From positions 1-64,000 of the forward strand of contig JAAURB010000006.1 of assembly GCA_012033335.1 (NCBI GenBank): a stretch of 64,000 bases of DNA. The letters run 5' to 3'. Below, in pieces: positions 36,429-46,312 of this stretch (position 1 is its first letter; each line of letters opens with the position of its first letter). A program made the translations under genes and the position numbers. Below the pieces are notes generated by a model. That model had not been told where the DNA came from. It made no database searches and saw only the letters and a list, made by a program, of their open reading frames with translations. The stretch is from Oscillatoriales cyanobacterium RM2_1_1 (GTDB taxonomy: Bacteria; Cyanobacteriota; Cyanobacteriia; Cyanobacteriales; Microcoleaceae).

Positions 36429-38008
36429 ATGCGTCTGTTTACTACAATTACAGCTCTACGTTGCGATCTCACGGTTCGCAAAGCTCAACGACCGGATGGA
36501 ACCGTTGGGTTCGTTCCGACCTTAGGAAATTTACATTTGGGCCACCTGAGCTTGATCCGACGGGCGAAGTTAGACAATGACATTGTGGTGGTGAGTGTTT
36601 TCGTTAATCCCCTGCAATTTGGCCCCCAGGAAGATTTCAAACAGTACCCCCGCACCTTAGAACAAGACCTGAAACGATGTGAAGAGACAGGCGTAGATGT
36701 TGTGTTCTCCCCTGCCCCCGAAATTCTCCTGGGTTCTTCCTTGCTGTCTTCCCCCACCGCAACCCCGACGAGTACCCTTGATCTGCCAACTCGCACTCAA
36801 GTGATCCCCCCTCAATCCATGACCGATAGGCTTTGTGGTTCTGCTCGACCGGGCCACTTTCCGGGGGTGACAACAATTGTTGCCAAGCTCTTGAATATTG
36901 TTCGGCCCAATCGAGTCTATTTTGGTCAGAAGGATGCTCAACAACTGGCAATTATTCGGCGGATGGTGGCTGATCTAGATTGGCCCGTCGAAGTGATCGC
37001 CTGCCCCATCGTGCGGGAAACCTCTGGGTTAGCCCTGAGTTCTCGGAATCGCTATCTATCTCCAGAACAACGGCAACAGGCTGAGGCCCTGTATCGGTCT
37101 CTAGTTCGAGGAGAGCAAATCTTCAACCAGGGGATTCTCTCTGCTGCTGCTATCAAGCAGGCGGTCTGGTCGGAGTTATCAAACGTATCCGTATTGAAAG
37201 TTGATTATGTAGAATTGGTTGACCCCGAAACCCTGAAGCCAATTCAGAACATAGAAGAGGCGGGTTTACTCGCTGTAGCTGCTTATATTGGCTCGACTCG
37301 GTTAATTGATAATATCGTGCTCCGCAATCGTCGGCCCATTCTGGCCATTGATGGCCCCGCTGGGGCCGGAAAATCTACAGTCACCCGGCGATTGTCGGAG
37401 GCCCTAGGGTTAATGTATCTGGATACAGGGGCCATGTACCGAGCGGTCACCTGGCTGGCCATGCAATCTCAAGTGGCGCTCCAGGATGAACCGGCGATCG
37501 CAGAGTTGGTGCATCAATGTCAGATTGATCTAGTTCCCCAACAGGACACACTACAGGTTTTGATCAACCAGCAGGATGTCACCGAGGGTATTCGTTCCCC
37601 AGAAGTCACCGCCAATGTGTCCACCCTGGCTGCCCAACCCGCAGTTCGGCAAGCCCTGGTCAAGCAGCAGCAGTCCTATGGCCGTAAGGGCGGCATCGTT
37701 GCGGAGGGACGGGACATTGGTACCTATGTTTTCCCAATGCGGAACTGAAAATTTTCCTGACGGCATCGGTCAAAGAGCGATCGCAAAGACGGCAGATGGA
37801 GTTGCAGCAACAAGGTCATGGCCCCATCACCCTGGAGTCTATCGAACGAGAAATTACCCTGCGAGATCAAAAAGATACTACCCGCGCTTTTGCCCCCCTG
37901 CGGAAAGCTGCCGATGCCGTGGAGATTCAGACTGATGGTTTGGATATTGATCAGGTCACCCAGCAAATTATTCAGCTCTATCGGGAGCGAAATCTGGATA
38001 AAAAATAA
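36429..38008 (+). CDS. panC-cmk: Bifunctional pantoate-beta-alanine ligase/cytidylate kinase, one frameshift
   Basis: A PanC-CMK fusion typical of cyanobacteria. PanC (about residues 1-290) has FVPTLGNLHLGHLSLIRRA with both His residues, FVNPLQFGP, RVYFGQKDAQQLAIIRRM and SSRNRYLSP. The cytidylate kinase half has the P-loop AIDGPAGAGKSTVTRRL and LDTGAMYRAVTW, and EGRDIGTYVFP before the break. At about 37735 one C is missing in TTCCCAATG; TTCCCCAATGCG restores FPNAELKIFLTASV and continues to LYRERNLDKK and TAA at 38006-38008, about 526 residues. It makes pantothenate and phosphorylates CMP. ATG at 36429 gives the family start MRLFTTI. Confidence 0.88.
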
Positions 38009-38419
38009 ATCTCAGGCCGTTTACGTTGAAATCCTGCAAATTTACTCTAATATCAGGAGAACCTATGGTAATTTAGGAAAGGTTCAAGCTGCCATCCGAT
38101 AGCCATTCTAGAAAGGCTCTAACCCTTGAGGATTCTAGATAGGGAGCCATAGGAAAATTTTCAGAATCAGTCTGCCACGGACAATTCTGCCATGGACAAT
38201 ATTGATTCTATGGTTTGAGCCGTTCTATTCAGGACGGTTTTGCTTGCGTGAATCCCACATCTACAGAATACCCCTATTCTGATGGCTGTGACTGTAGCGA
38301 TAAAGCCTTTCTAAAGGTTTCATAGACAACCCGCAATTTCAGCAAAATTGTGGTCAGGGATGCCATTTAATCCGATTCGTTTAGTTTAACCACTCTGAAT
38401 GGTGTGAAGGAGAACTGAG
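38009..38419 (+). other. Intergenic region with a terminator and a leader
   Basis: 411 bases without a gene. It contains the terminator at 38220-38241 and ends with the AAGGAG ribosome binding site of the deacetylase (38407-38412). A direct near-repeat (TGCCACGGACAATTC and TGCCATGGACAATAT) lies at about 38173-38202. Nothing else is recognised. Confidence 0.4.
38220..38241 (+). terminator. Possible rho-independent terminator
   Basis: CCGTTCT and AGGACGG (one G-U pair) form a 7-bp stem with an ATTC loop, followed by TTTT. It lies about 210 bases downstream of the panC-cmk stop and before the deacetylase gene, so it probably ends the former or separates the units. The stem is short. Confidence 0.5.
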
Positions 38420-39454
38420 GTGGTTCAGTATTACAGCAAGTTGTTCAATCGGCAGCGGCAGCGATTGGTTGGGATTGGTATTGTTGCTGCAGTTATCAGT
38501 TTTGCGCTAGGTTTATTCCTCCCTATTACCCATAGAGTAGATGGTCGGGTTCGGCCTCTTCCTCAGGAGGTATCTGCCCTAGCCGACCAGTCAGGGGTTC
38601 AGCAACTGATTCAAAAACAGACCCAGTCTAATGCCCAGGCTACTTCCTGGCCTCAGATCAAGTCGGTTTCTGAGATCTCTGGGATGGGTGCATCGATCAA
38701 TCAACAAATCCAAACCATCAGTTCTGCGGTTAGTCAACTCGAGCAACAGCGATTTAGCATTTCTATCCCAGAGCGCTTCAAAGGAAAAACCGTGCGATCG
38801 GTAAACTTAGCTCCAGATCAAAAAGTCATCGCTCTAACCTTCGATGATGGCCCCTGGCCTAAGACCACCCCTCAAATTTTGAAGACTCTCAAGCAAAATG
38901 AAATCAAAGCCACTTTTTTCTGGGTTGGTGCGGCTTTAGAGAACCACCCAGACATTGGTCAACAAGTGGTGGCCGAGGGCCATGTGATTGCCAATCATAC
39001 CTGGCATCATCGCTACAAGCCTATGAGTTCAGCCACCGCCGCCAAAGAAGTTGAAAGCCTAGCAGACTTGATTGACCAATTGACAGGGTTGGAAACCTCT
39101 TTGTTTCGCCCCCCGGGCGGTGTTGAAAATAATGGCCTGGTAGAGTACGTTCACAGCCAGGATTATGTCAATGTCATGTGGTCTATAGACTCCAGGGATT
39201 GGTCTAAGATTTCCGCCGCTCAAATCGAGAAAAATATACTCAATGCTGTCAAGCCTGGTCAGATTGTCTTGATGCATGATGGAGGAGGAAACCGTAGTGC
39301 TACGGCCAAGGCCCTACCTAAAATTATTGCTGAGCTGAAACGGCAAGGCTATGAATTTGTCACGGTTCCAGAGTTGTTACAACTTGCGGATCAGGAAGCG
39401 ACTCGACAAACACAAGCGGCCCCTCCCTCAAACCCGGAGAAATCAGCGGAGTAA
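38420..39454 (+). CDS. Polysaccharide deacetylase (NodB homology domain), membrane-anchored
   Basis: A 344-residue protein with an N-terminal membrane helix (LVGIGIVAAVISFALGLFLP, residues 14-33) and a linker. The NodB catalytic domain starts near residue 130: VIALTFDDGPWPKTT (Asp base and metal), GHVIANHTWHHRYK (metal histidines), LFRPPGGVENNG and SIDSRDWSK with VLMHDGGGNRSAT near the end. It would remove N- or O-acetyl groups from peptidoglycan or an exopolysaccharide outside the membrane. The start is GTG, supported by AAGGAG eight bases upstream. Confidence 0.88.
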   Translation: MVQYYSKLFNRQRQRLVGIGIVAAVISFALGLFLPITHRVDGRVRPLPQEVSALADQSGVQQLIQKQTQSNAQATSWPQIKSVSEISGMGASINQQIQTISSAVSQLEQQRFSISIPERFKGKTVRSVNLAPDQKVIALTFDDGPWPKTTPQILKTLKQNEIKATFFWVGAALENHPDIGQQVVAEGHVIANHTWHHRYKPMSSATAAKEVESLADLIDQLTGLETSLFRPPGGVENNGLVEYVHSQDYVNVMWSIDSRDWSKISAAQIEKNILNAVKPGQIVLMHDGGGNRSATAKALPKIIAELKRQGYEFVTVPELLQLADQEATRQTQAAPPSNPEKSAE

Positions 39455-39627
39455 ACTGCGTTCATCTTCAACTCCCATTCAATTCCAATTCTTTGTCCAA
39501 TGTTTCTCATGCTGCTGACTGGAGTACGATCCATAGCTCATGGGATTGAAAATCGCTGTATTGCAGTTAGACTGATGTAAATAGGTCATCACTGTTTGAG
39601 TCCAGACTCTAGTTTTATACTGTTCAG

Positions 39628-40119
39628 ATGAGTTTCACCCTCCTGAATCCGGATTTGTCCCCAGCCCCAGCAGAGGATAGTTTTGCGGTTACCCTGGCTC
39701 CCCTGAGCTTGGGCGATATCTATGGTTTAGCAGAGACTCCCGCCAACGGGGCCGTTGTCCTGATGAGTGGGATGGTGCGCCAGCAGACTGAGGGCAGACT
39801 GGTTGAAGCCCTGGAATACCAGGCTTACCAGCCCATGGCCTTGAAGGTATTCAGCCAGATTGCGGTAGATATTCGTCAACGGTGGCCTAGTGTCACCCGC
39901 GTTGTCATTCATCACCGGGTTGGGCGATTGCAGGTGGGTGAAATCAGTGTTCTGGTGGCTGTGGGCTGTCCCCATCGAGGAGAAGCATTTGCCGCCTGTC
40001 AATATGGGATTGATACCTTGAAGCATCAGGCTCCCATCTGGAAGAAGGAGCATTGGGTGGATGGATCGAGTAGCTGGGTGAGTATTGGTGCCTGTGAACC
40101 GAAGGATAATCCCTGTTGA
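39628..40119 (+). CDS. moaE: Molybdopterin synthase catalytic subunit
   Basis: A 163-residue MoaE, the large subunit of molybdopterin synthase that converts cPMP to molybdopterin using MoaD thiocarboxylate. VVLMSGMVRQQTEGRLVEAL and LEYQAYQPMALK form the core fold; VVIHHRVGRLQVGEISVLVA and the C-terminal LKHQAPIWKKEHWVDG contain the conserved basic active-site residues. Complete. There is no adjacent moaD or other molybdenum cofactor gene. Confidence 0.93.
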   Translation: MSFTLLNPDLSPAPAEDSFAVTLAPLSLGDIYGLAETPANGAVVLMSGMVRQQTEGRLVEALEYQAYQPMALKVFSQIAVDIRQRWPSVTRVVIHHRVGRLQVGEISVLVAVGCPHRGEAFAACQYGIDTLKHQAPIWKKEHWVDGSSSWVSIGACEPKDNPC

Positions 40120-40304
40120 AGTTGGGTTGCGGGTCAATCAAAAGTGTAAATTAAAGATTTAATCCTGCCAAATTCAGGTTAAAACGATTAGAATAATGCA
40201 GTGTAAGTTGCATTATAGAAGGGTTACAGCGATCCGATCTAAAAATTTGTGATCAATCCACCCTGAAAATAGATGTAATTTCTTTATAGTGGAGCATGAA
40301 TGCC

Positions 40305-40595
40305 ATGAACAAAGGAGAATTGGTGGATTCCATTGCTGAGAAGGCTGATGTTACTAAAAAACAAGCAGATGCAGTTCTCTCAGCTACTTTGGATACCATT
40401 ATGGAGGCGGTATCCCGCAGTGATAAGGTAACACTGGTGGGATTTGGTTCTTTTGAGTCTCGGGAGCGTAAAGCTCGGGAGGGACGCAATCCTAAGACCG
40501 GTGAGAAGATGGAGATTCCAGCAACCCGGGTTCCGGCGTTCTCGGCTGGAAAATCTTTCAAAGAGAAAGTCGCACCCGATAAGTCAGAAAGTTAA
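40305..40595 (+). CDS. HU-family DNA-binding protein
   Basis: A 96-residue nucleoid protein. MNKGELVDSIAEKADVTKKQ forms the helical body, VGFGSFESRERKAREGRNP is the beta arm entrance with the conserved GFG, and IPATRVPAFSAGKSFKE closes the saddle. The start at 40305 is preferred over the ATG at 40296 because GGAG at about 40291 lies a correct distance (10 bases) from 40305 but only one base from 40296. The region before it may contain its promoter. Confidence 0.93.
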   Translation: MNKGELVDSIAEKADVTKKQADAVLSATLDTIMEAVSRSDKVTLVGFGSFESRERKAREGRNPKTGEKMEIPATRVPAFSAGKSFKEKVAPDKSES

Positions 40596-40613
40596 TCGTG
40601 TCGGTTAAACCCT

Positions 40614-41717
40614 TTGTCAGACCCCGTCATGGGGGGAAACATTGCTTGGGCAGCCTCAGTTGCAGGCTGTCCGGAGAGTGATATTCTGGATTTTTCTGCC
40701 AGTATTAATCCCCTTGGCCCCCCGGCATCTGCGATCGCCGCCATCAAAGCCAATCTCCCTCAAATCAGCGCCTATCCCGATCCAGAATATCAAGACCTGC
40801 GCTCTGCCCTGGCTCAGGCCCATTCTCCCCTGGATGAAGAGTGGATTTTGCCAGGAAACGGGGCAGCGGAGTTACTCACCTGGATTGGGCGGGAACTGGC
40901 CCAACTAGAGGCGGTAAATCTCTTGACTCCGGCCTTTGGGGATTATCGGCGATCGCTCAAAGCCTTTGGAGCCAAGGTCGTGGACTGCCCGATTGGGGTC
41001 TTCGAGTCCGGAATGCTCAAGGATCAGGGAGCCCAGATCAAAACTACGATTGAAGGGTTATGTTTTCATCCCTTATTTGATATGGGGGTATTGGTTAATA
41101 ATCCCCATAATCCCACCGGTTGGCTGTTTTTTAAGGAATCCCTGCGGCCCTATTTGGAGCAGTTTGCTTTGGTTGTGGTGGATGAAGCGTTTATGGACTT
41201 CTTGCCTTCAGATCGGCAACAAAGCCTAGTGGATACCGTAACTGAGTTTGACAATCTGGTGATTCTGCGATCCCTGACCAAGTTCTACAGTTTACCGGGA
41301 TTGAGGTTGGGTTATGTGATTACCCATCCTGATCGAATTCGGCGCTGGCAAAAATGGCGAGATCCCTGGCCTGTCAATACCCTGGCCGTTGCGGCGGGAA
41401 TGGCAGTGTTACAGGATCAGCCCTTTCAACAGAAAACCTGGGATTGGCTTGAAACAGCTCGTTTTAAACTACACCAAGGCTTGAGCCAGCTTTCTGGACT
41501 GTATGCCTACAGCACTGCGGTCAACTTTGTGTTGCTTTACTCTAAAAAGCCTGTATCCCGTTTACAGTCAGAGTTGCTCCAAAACCATCACCTTCTGGTT
41601 CGAGATTGTCTGAGTTTTCCAGAACTGGGGGAACACTACTTTCGAGTAGCGGTTCGGACTGAGGCAGACAATCAAAAATTATTGGATGGCCTGGCCCAAG
41701 TGTTAGGGGAAGATTAA
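40614..41717 (+). CDS. cobD: Threonine-phosphate decarboxylase (CobD-like aminotransferase)
   Basis: A fold-type I PLP enzyme of 367 residues. ILDFSASINPLGPP near the start is characteristic of CobD; LPGNGAAELLTWI, NNPHNPTGWL, LVVVDEAFMDF and the lysine-containing RSLTKFYSLPGLRLGY follow. CobD decarboxylates threonine phosphate to the aminopropanol phosphate used in the cobamide nucleotide loop. HisC is the main alternative, but the N-terminal motif favours CobD. It overlaps no neighbour: HU ends 18 bases before and the Lpd-like gene follows after 32 bases. Confidence 0.83.
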   Translation: MSDPVMGGNIAWAASVAGCPESDILDFSASINPLGPPASAIAAIKANLPQISAYPDPEYQDLRSALAQAHSPLDEEWILPGNGAAELLTWIGRELAQLEAVNLLTPAFGDYRRSLKAFGAKVVDCPIGVFESGMLKDQGAQIKTTIEGLCFHPLFDMGVLVNNPHNPTGWLFFKESLRPYLEQFALVVVDEAFMDFLPSDRQQSLVDTVTEFDNLVILRSLTKFYSLPGLRLGYVITHPDRIRRWQKWRDPWPVNTLAVAAGMAVLQDQPFQQKTWDWLETARFKLHQGLSQLSGLYAYSTAVNFVLLYSKKPVSRLQSELLQNHHLLVRDCLSFPELGEHYFRVAVRTEADNQKLLDGLAQVLGED

Positions 41718-41749
41718 CACTTATTTTTGTTCAACCTTTTTGTGGGTTC

Positions 41750-43230
41750 ATGCTGGACTATGATGTCGTCATTATTGGTGGAAGCCTGACCGGGAGATAT
41801 GCAGCGCTGAAGGCGGCCCAGATGCAGGCCCGAGTTGCCCTGGTTGAACCGCAGTCCTGGGAGGAGCCGATTGGCCCGATTTTAGGAACTTTCTATGGTC
41901 AAGCCCTGGGGACTGTCAGCCAATCCCTGGATCGGACTGGGGACTTACAAAACCTGGGATTTTTCAGGACTGTCCTGGGATTCAGTTGGAGTCTCCTGCA
42001 GAGGCCGATTCAGAGGTTAATCGTGGAGCAATCTGGGACAATTTACAATACTGGGCCAAGCAAGTTACCCATAACGCGGCAGAGTCCTATTCACTCAATC
42101 ACTTGGCCACTCAAGGGGTCGATGTTGTTCTGGGTCAGGGAGAATTTGTGGCCAAGCCCCGGTTGGGATTCCGAGTGAATCAGCGGATGCTGCGATCGCG
42201 TACCTACTTGCTGGCAACCGCAGGGAAACCCAATATTCCAGATATTCCAGGGCTGTCCCTGACCGGATTTCTCACCCCGAGAACCCTGGCCAAACTCAGT
42301 CAGATTCCCCCGCGCTTAGTGGTGATCGGCGGGGATCCACGGGGACTAGAACTGGCTCAAACCTTTGCTCAGCTTGGATCTCAGGTGACAATTGCAGTCC
42401 AGAGTTCTCAGATTCTAGCTCAGGAGGATCCAGAGGTATCAGGTCTGATCCAGGCCAGGTTAGAAGCCATGGGGATTCAAGTCCTGACCCAGGTTGATGT
42501 GATTCAGGCCCAAAAGATTGCCGCCCAAAAATGGATTCAGATTGGGAATAAAGCCATCGAAGTGAATGAAATTTTTCTGGCTGCGGGTCAACAGCCTGAC
42601 CTGGATCACTTGAATCTGCCTGGGGTTGGGGTTGCCCTAAAGCGGTGTTCCCTCCAACTCAATGCTAGATTACAAACCACCAATCCTCGAATTTACGCCT
42701 GTGGAGAAGCAATTGGCGGGTATTCCCTGGTGCATCTGGCAAACTACGAAGCCCAGGTCGCCCTGAAAAATGCCCTTTACTGGCCCACCTTTCAGGTATC
42801 CTATCGGGGTATTCCCTGGGCACTTTTTAGCTATCCCCAGGTGGCTCGAGTTGGACTCACGGAGCAGCAAGCCAGATGGCGTTACGGCAACCAGGTATGG
42901 GTGCGGCAAGACGATCTCAAAACCCTACCCAGGGCAATGCTCGCTCAGGAAACCACCGGATTTCTCAAATTAATTGGCCATCGGAATGGTAAAATCCTGG
43001 GTGCATCAGTGGTCAGTCCCCAGGCCAGTGAAATCATTAATACTCTAGCTCTGGCCATTCGTCAGAACCTGAAGCTCAAGGCGATCTCCGCTCATCCCCA
43101 TGTCTGGTTGACGTTCTCAGAGATCATTGTTCAAACCGCTCAAGCTGAGATCCATCAACACCGTCGGGACAATCAGACTCTGTTCAATTGGATTGAAAAT
43201 TTATTTCTCTGGCGACGCTACTGGTCTTAG
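41750..43230 (+). CDS. Pyridine nucleotide-disulfide oxidoreductase-like flavoprotein lacking the redox disulfide, one frameshift
   Basis: About 493 residues once the frame is repaired. YDVVIIGGSLTGRYAALKAA is the FAD motif, RLVVIGGDPRGLELAQTFAQ the NAD(P) motif, RIYACGEAIGGYSLVHLANY the second FAD motif, and the C-terminal dimerisation domain follows. At the place where dihydrolipoyl dehydrogenases carry GGTCLNxGCxPSK this protein reads WEEPIGPILGTFYGQALGTV, without the CxxxxC pair. The shift is at about 41977 (one G short: CTGGGATTCAG should be CTGGGGATTCAG, giving LGIQLESPAEAD). Substrate and partner unknown. The dimerisation end lacks the expected HPHPT motif variant but keeps AHPHVWLTFSEI, close to it. 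Confidence 0.78.
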
Positions 43231-43331
43231 CTCAAGGTAGAGGCTGAATCATTGGAAAAGCGGACGGCAAAAAGCAATGCTTATCATAGCAGTTCTCAAT
43301 GCTTGACGAAATGGGAGTGAAGGGAGCGTTT

Positions 43332-43550
43332 TTATCGCCAGGGTGACTCCAGGGCATGAACGTCATCAAAGGAAAGCTCCCGCAGGGTCAGGTCAGAGGA
43401 GATCTCAAACCAGGCCCGGTCTGGCGGCCTGCGATCGCGATAATACATCACCCTGACAATCGCTCGATCAGCCCCCAGGGTAAGGATATGAGCTGCCACG
43501 GGTTCGGGGTCATAGATCAGTTGAAAGTGGGCTAAGGCTCGGTTAATCAT
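43332..43550 (-). CDS. Small unknown protein, 72 residues
   Basis: Start at ATG 43550 gives MINRALAHFQLIYDPEPVAA and then ADRAIVRVMYYRDRRPPDRA. Mixed alpha-beta with no signal peptide or membrane segment. I do not recognise a family. It lies 89 bases upstream of the lysS stop on the same strand (lysS is transcribed towards it), so it could be the second gene of a lysS operon. Confidence 0.55.
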   Translation of the reverse strand: MINRALAHFQLIYDPEPVAAHILTLGADRAIVRVMYYRDRRPPDRAWFEISSDLTLRELSFDDVHALESPWR

Positions 43551-43639
43551 TGCTTTTTTTCGGCGCTGCACCTGTCCTCAGGATTGAATCCACTTCAGCA
43601 TTTTCTCAGGCGTTTTAGTGTTTTATTTTAACGACAAGG

Positions 43640-45217
43640 CTATTCGCTCTCCTCCGCCCGGGATCGCATCGTGGGAAACATAATCACATCTCGAATACTA
43701 GCCGTGTTGGTTAACAGCATCACCAACCGATCAATCCCAATCCCCATGCCCCCGCAATTGGGCATCCCCAGGGATAGGGCTTGAATATAATCCTCATCCA
43801 TGGGATGGGCTTCCTCGTCCCCAGCATTTTTTTGGGCGAGTTGCTCCTCGAAGCGCTGGCGTTGATCCTGGGGATCATTCAATTCTGAGAAGCCATTGGA
43901 ATACTCCGTACCATGAATAAACAGCTCAAACCGCTCTACAAAACCAGACTTGGAGCGATGACGTTTGGCCAGGGGACTCACTTCCACCGGAAAATCAATA
44001 ATAAAAGTGGGTTCCATCAGGGTTGATTCCACCTTCTGATCGAACACCGCATAGAGCAAATACCCTAAGCTTTGGGTTTCTAACTTGGACAGCTTTAACT
44101 CCAGTTTCTCCGCCGCTTGAATGGCATCTTCCATTTCCACAGGATCAAACATGTCAAAATCCAGACCCGTCTGATCCCGAACTGCTTCCACCATGGTTTT
44201 CACCTGCCAATGTTGTCCCGTGAGTTCAGGATATTTTTGGCTATGGTCATATTTGCGAGCCAGATTGATAACCTCGCCTTGGTAGTCCAGTTCTATTTGA
44301 TCCCCAACCACATCCTGAGCAACAGCACAAATCAGGTCTTCCACCAGGGTCAAGATATCAAAGTAATCGGCATAGGCTTGATAAACTTCGATGGAAGTAA
44401 ATTCCGGGTTATGGGTGCTATCAATCCCCTCATTTCTAAAGACTCGCCCCACTTCAAACACCCGCTCAAATCCACCACAAACGGCCCGCTTGAGAAATAG
44501 TTCCGTAGCAATTCTCAGGTATAGGTTAATATCCAGGGCATTGTGATGGGTGACAAACGGACGGGCTGCTGCTCCTCCATAAATGGCTTGAAGCACTGGA
44601 GTTTCGAGTTCATCAAAGTCAGCATTCCACAGATAGGTACGGATACTTTTGAGAATCTGGTTGCGGATTTTAAAAGTGCTGAGAGACTGGGGATCGCTGA
44701 CCAATCCCAGTTCTCGATGACGACGACAAAGCTCGGGATCATTGATGCCATAGTAAGAATCTGGAAACGGCATGGTGGCTTTGGAGAGCAGGGTCAGGGT
44801 ATTCACCTGAACTGAAAGCTCCCCCCGATTAGTGCGACAGGCAATCCCCTCCGCCCCAATAAAATCTCCCGTATCCAGGAACTTTTTGATCTGGTTAAAT
44901 TCCAGTCCGCTCCCCTCCCCAGTGACTAATTTCTTCTCAATTTTGAGCTGAATCGTGCCGGAGTCGTCGGTTAATCCAATAAATCCAATGCTGCCGCTAT
45001 CCCGCTTAAACGTAATTCGACCGCAGACCCGAAGCGACCTGGCTGCTGGGTCAGTTTCTCCTGTGCCCAACTGCTCACCAAACAGGATTTGAATCTGCTG
45101 GGCGGTGTGCGATCGCCGGAAGGCCTGACTTGGGTATGGGTCAACCCCCAGGGAACGTAATTCCTCAACTTTTCGGGCGCGGACTTCTGCTTCGTTGCGA
45201 GTCTCGTTCTGGGCCAT
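43640..45217 (-). CDS. lysS: Lysyl-tRNA synthetase, class II
   Basis: A 525-residue class II aminoacyl-tRNA synthetase. The N-terminal anticodon-binding OB fold contains VCGRITFKRDSGSIGFIGL and DDSGTIQLKIEKKL; the catalytic domain has motif 1 (FDELETPVLQ), motif 2 (GRVFRNEGIDSTHNPEFTS) and motif 3 (GMGIGIDRLVMLL). It attaches lysine to tRNA-Lys. Complete. The only other gene in its possible transcription unit is the small downstream protein. Confidence 0.96.
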   Translation of the reverse strand: MAQNETRNEAEVRARKVEELRSLGVDPYPSQAFRRSHTAQQIQILFGEQLGTGETDPAARSLRVCGRITFKRDSGSIGFIGLTDDSGTIQLKIEKKLVTGEGSGLEFNQIKKFLDTGDFIGAEGIACRTNRGELSVQVNTLTLLSKATMPFPDSYYGINDPELCRRHRELGLVSDPQSLSTFKIRNQILKSIRTYLWNADFDELETPVLQAIYGGAAARPFVTHHNALDINLYLRIATELFLKRAVCGGFERVFEVGRVFRNEGIDSTHNPEFTSIEVYQAYADYFDILTLVEDLICAVAQDVVGDQIELDYQGEVINLARKYDHSQKYPELTGQHWQVKTMVEAVRDQTGLDFDMFDPVEMEDAIQAAEKLELKLSKLETQSLGYLLYAVFDQKVESTLMEPTFIIDFPVEVSPLAKRHRSKSGFVERFELFIHGTEYSNGFSELNDPQDQRQRFEEQLAQKNAGDEEAHPMDEDYIQALSLGMPNCGGMGIGIDRLVMLLTNTASIRDVIMFPTMRSRAEESE

Positions 45218-45604
45218 GCTAGTTTATTCAGTGGGAGTTTATCAGAGTTGAATGGCTGGAAAATATCAAATCCAAAGTTTTATAATAACGGTCAATCAGA
45301 CGATTTTGCTGAATCAGTTTGTGAGCATTCCCAATCTGCAGAATTTGTCGTAGTATCACTATGAAGGGTTGCAGCGGGTTTGAGAAAGGTTTGGAAAAGC
45401 TCCGATATATCTCTAAGTGTATCTTAAATAGATGTTATGGATGGATTTGAATGGATTTGATTTTCAAAAGTACTAATCATAGTACTCGCCGTAGAATCCG
45501 TAGAATCCTACGCTTCTTCCAGATGCTTCTTTCAGACTAAGATCAGCTCATGATTGAGAGGGAAGTACCAGTCCGCTCGTTGGGTGTATGGAGTATAAAA
45601 ACGT
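45218..45604. other. Divergent intergenic region
   Basis: 387 bases between divergent lysS and the SH3 protein gene. It contains a short direct repeat (ATGGATTTGA twice near 45443-45460) and a final GTATAAAAACGTATG immediately before the start at 45605. No gene, RNA or riboswitch is recognised. Confidence 0.4.
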
Positions 45605-46270
45605 ATGAAAGGAAAGCTTATTCTTGCAGCTAGCCTACTTGGTGGATTGATCTGGCCAGGATCCGCCATGGCGCAAAGTCCACAGGAATGTCCTCAGTCA
45701 GCCCTAGAGAAAATCGGCCAGGATGCCTACACTGCTCTACGATACGAAACAGCAGAGAATGTCATCATTATTTGTGAAGTCCAAAGTGGTCGTCTGTACC
45801 TCCATAGCTTTCTCAAAGGGGATGATTCAGCTCAAGCTATTACCCTGCCTGCTTCTCCAACTAATCGTAAGTATGAATACAAGGCTGAAAGTGGCAGAGC
45901 CCGTTATGTGATTAATCCAGACCGGGGCTTTACCAAAATTGAAGATGGTCGGATTCTCCTGCGGGAGGGCCTATACTCCTGGACAGCATGGCCCATGCCC
46001 GAGAATTGGCGAGGAGCCAGATCAACTGAATCCTTTAGGGGGCGGAATTTTTCTCCGGGAACCGCTGCCCAGGTCACTCCCCGCCAGGTGAATGTGCGAA
46101 GTCGTCCTACAGCTCGTTCTGGGGTAATTACTAAGCTGAGGCAGGGAACAACAGTGGATGTGCTAGGTAGAGAGAATAACTCGACAGATGGCTTTATCTG
46201 GTATAGGATCCTGGTTCCCCGAAATGGCCGAAGTGGCTGGATTCGAGGAGATTTGTTACGGCCTTCGTAG
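45605..46270 (+). CDS. Secreted SH3-domain protein
   Basis: A 221-residue protein with signal peptide MKGKLILAASLLGGLIWPGS and cleavage after AMA. The middle section (ENVIIICEVQSGRLYLHSFL) is a beta-rich domain I do not recognise. The C-terminal bacterial SH3 domain has QVNVRSRPTARSGVITKLRQ, TVDVLG and WIRGDLL, the usual cell-wall-binding fold. It is expected in the periplasm or cell wall. RidA starts 43 bases downstream, on the same strand. Confidence 0.82.
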   Translation: MKGKLILAASLLGGLIWPGSAMAQSPQECPQSALEKIGQDAYTALRYETAENVIIICEVQSGRLYLHSFLKGDDSAQAITLPASPTNRKYEYKAESGRARYVINPDRGFTKIEDGRILLREGLYSWTAWPMPENWRGARSTESFRGRNFSPGTAAQVTPRQVNVRSRPTARSGVITKLRQGTTVDVLGRENNSTDGFIWYRILVPRNGRSGWIRGDLLRPS

Positions 46271-46312
46271 TCTGGATCGCCGGGTCAACTGAAGTAGGTT
46301 TAAAGAAATCCC

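Noticed and set aside
40614-41717. Histidinol-phosphate aminotransferase (hisC)
   Set aside because: The FSASINPLGPP N-terminal motif fits CobD better, and HisC is usually encoded elsewhere.
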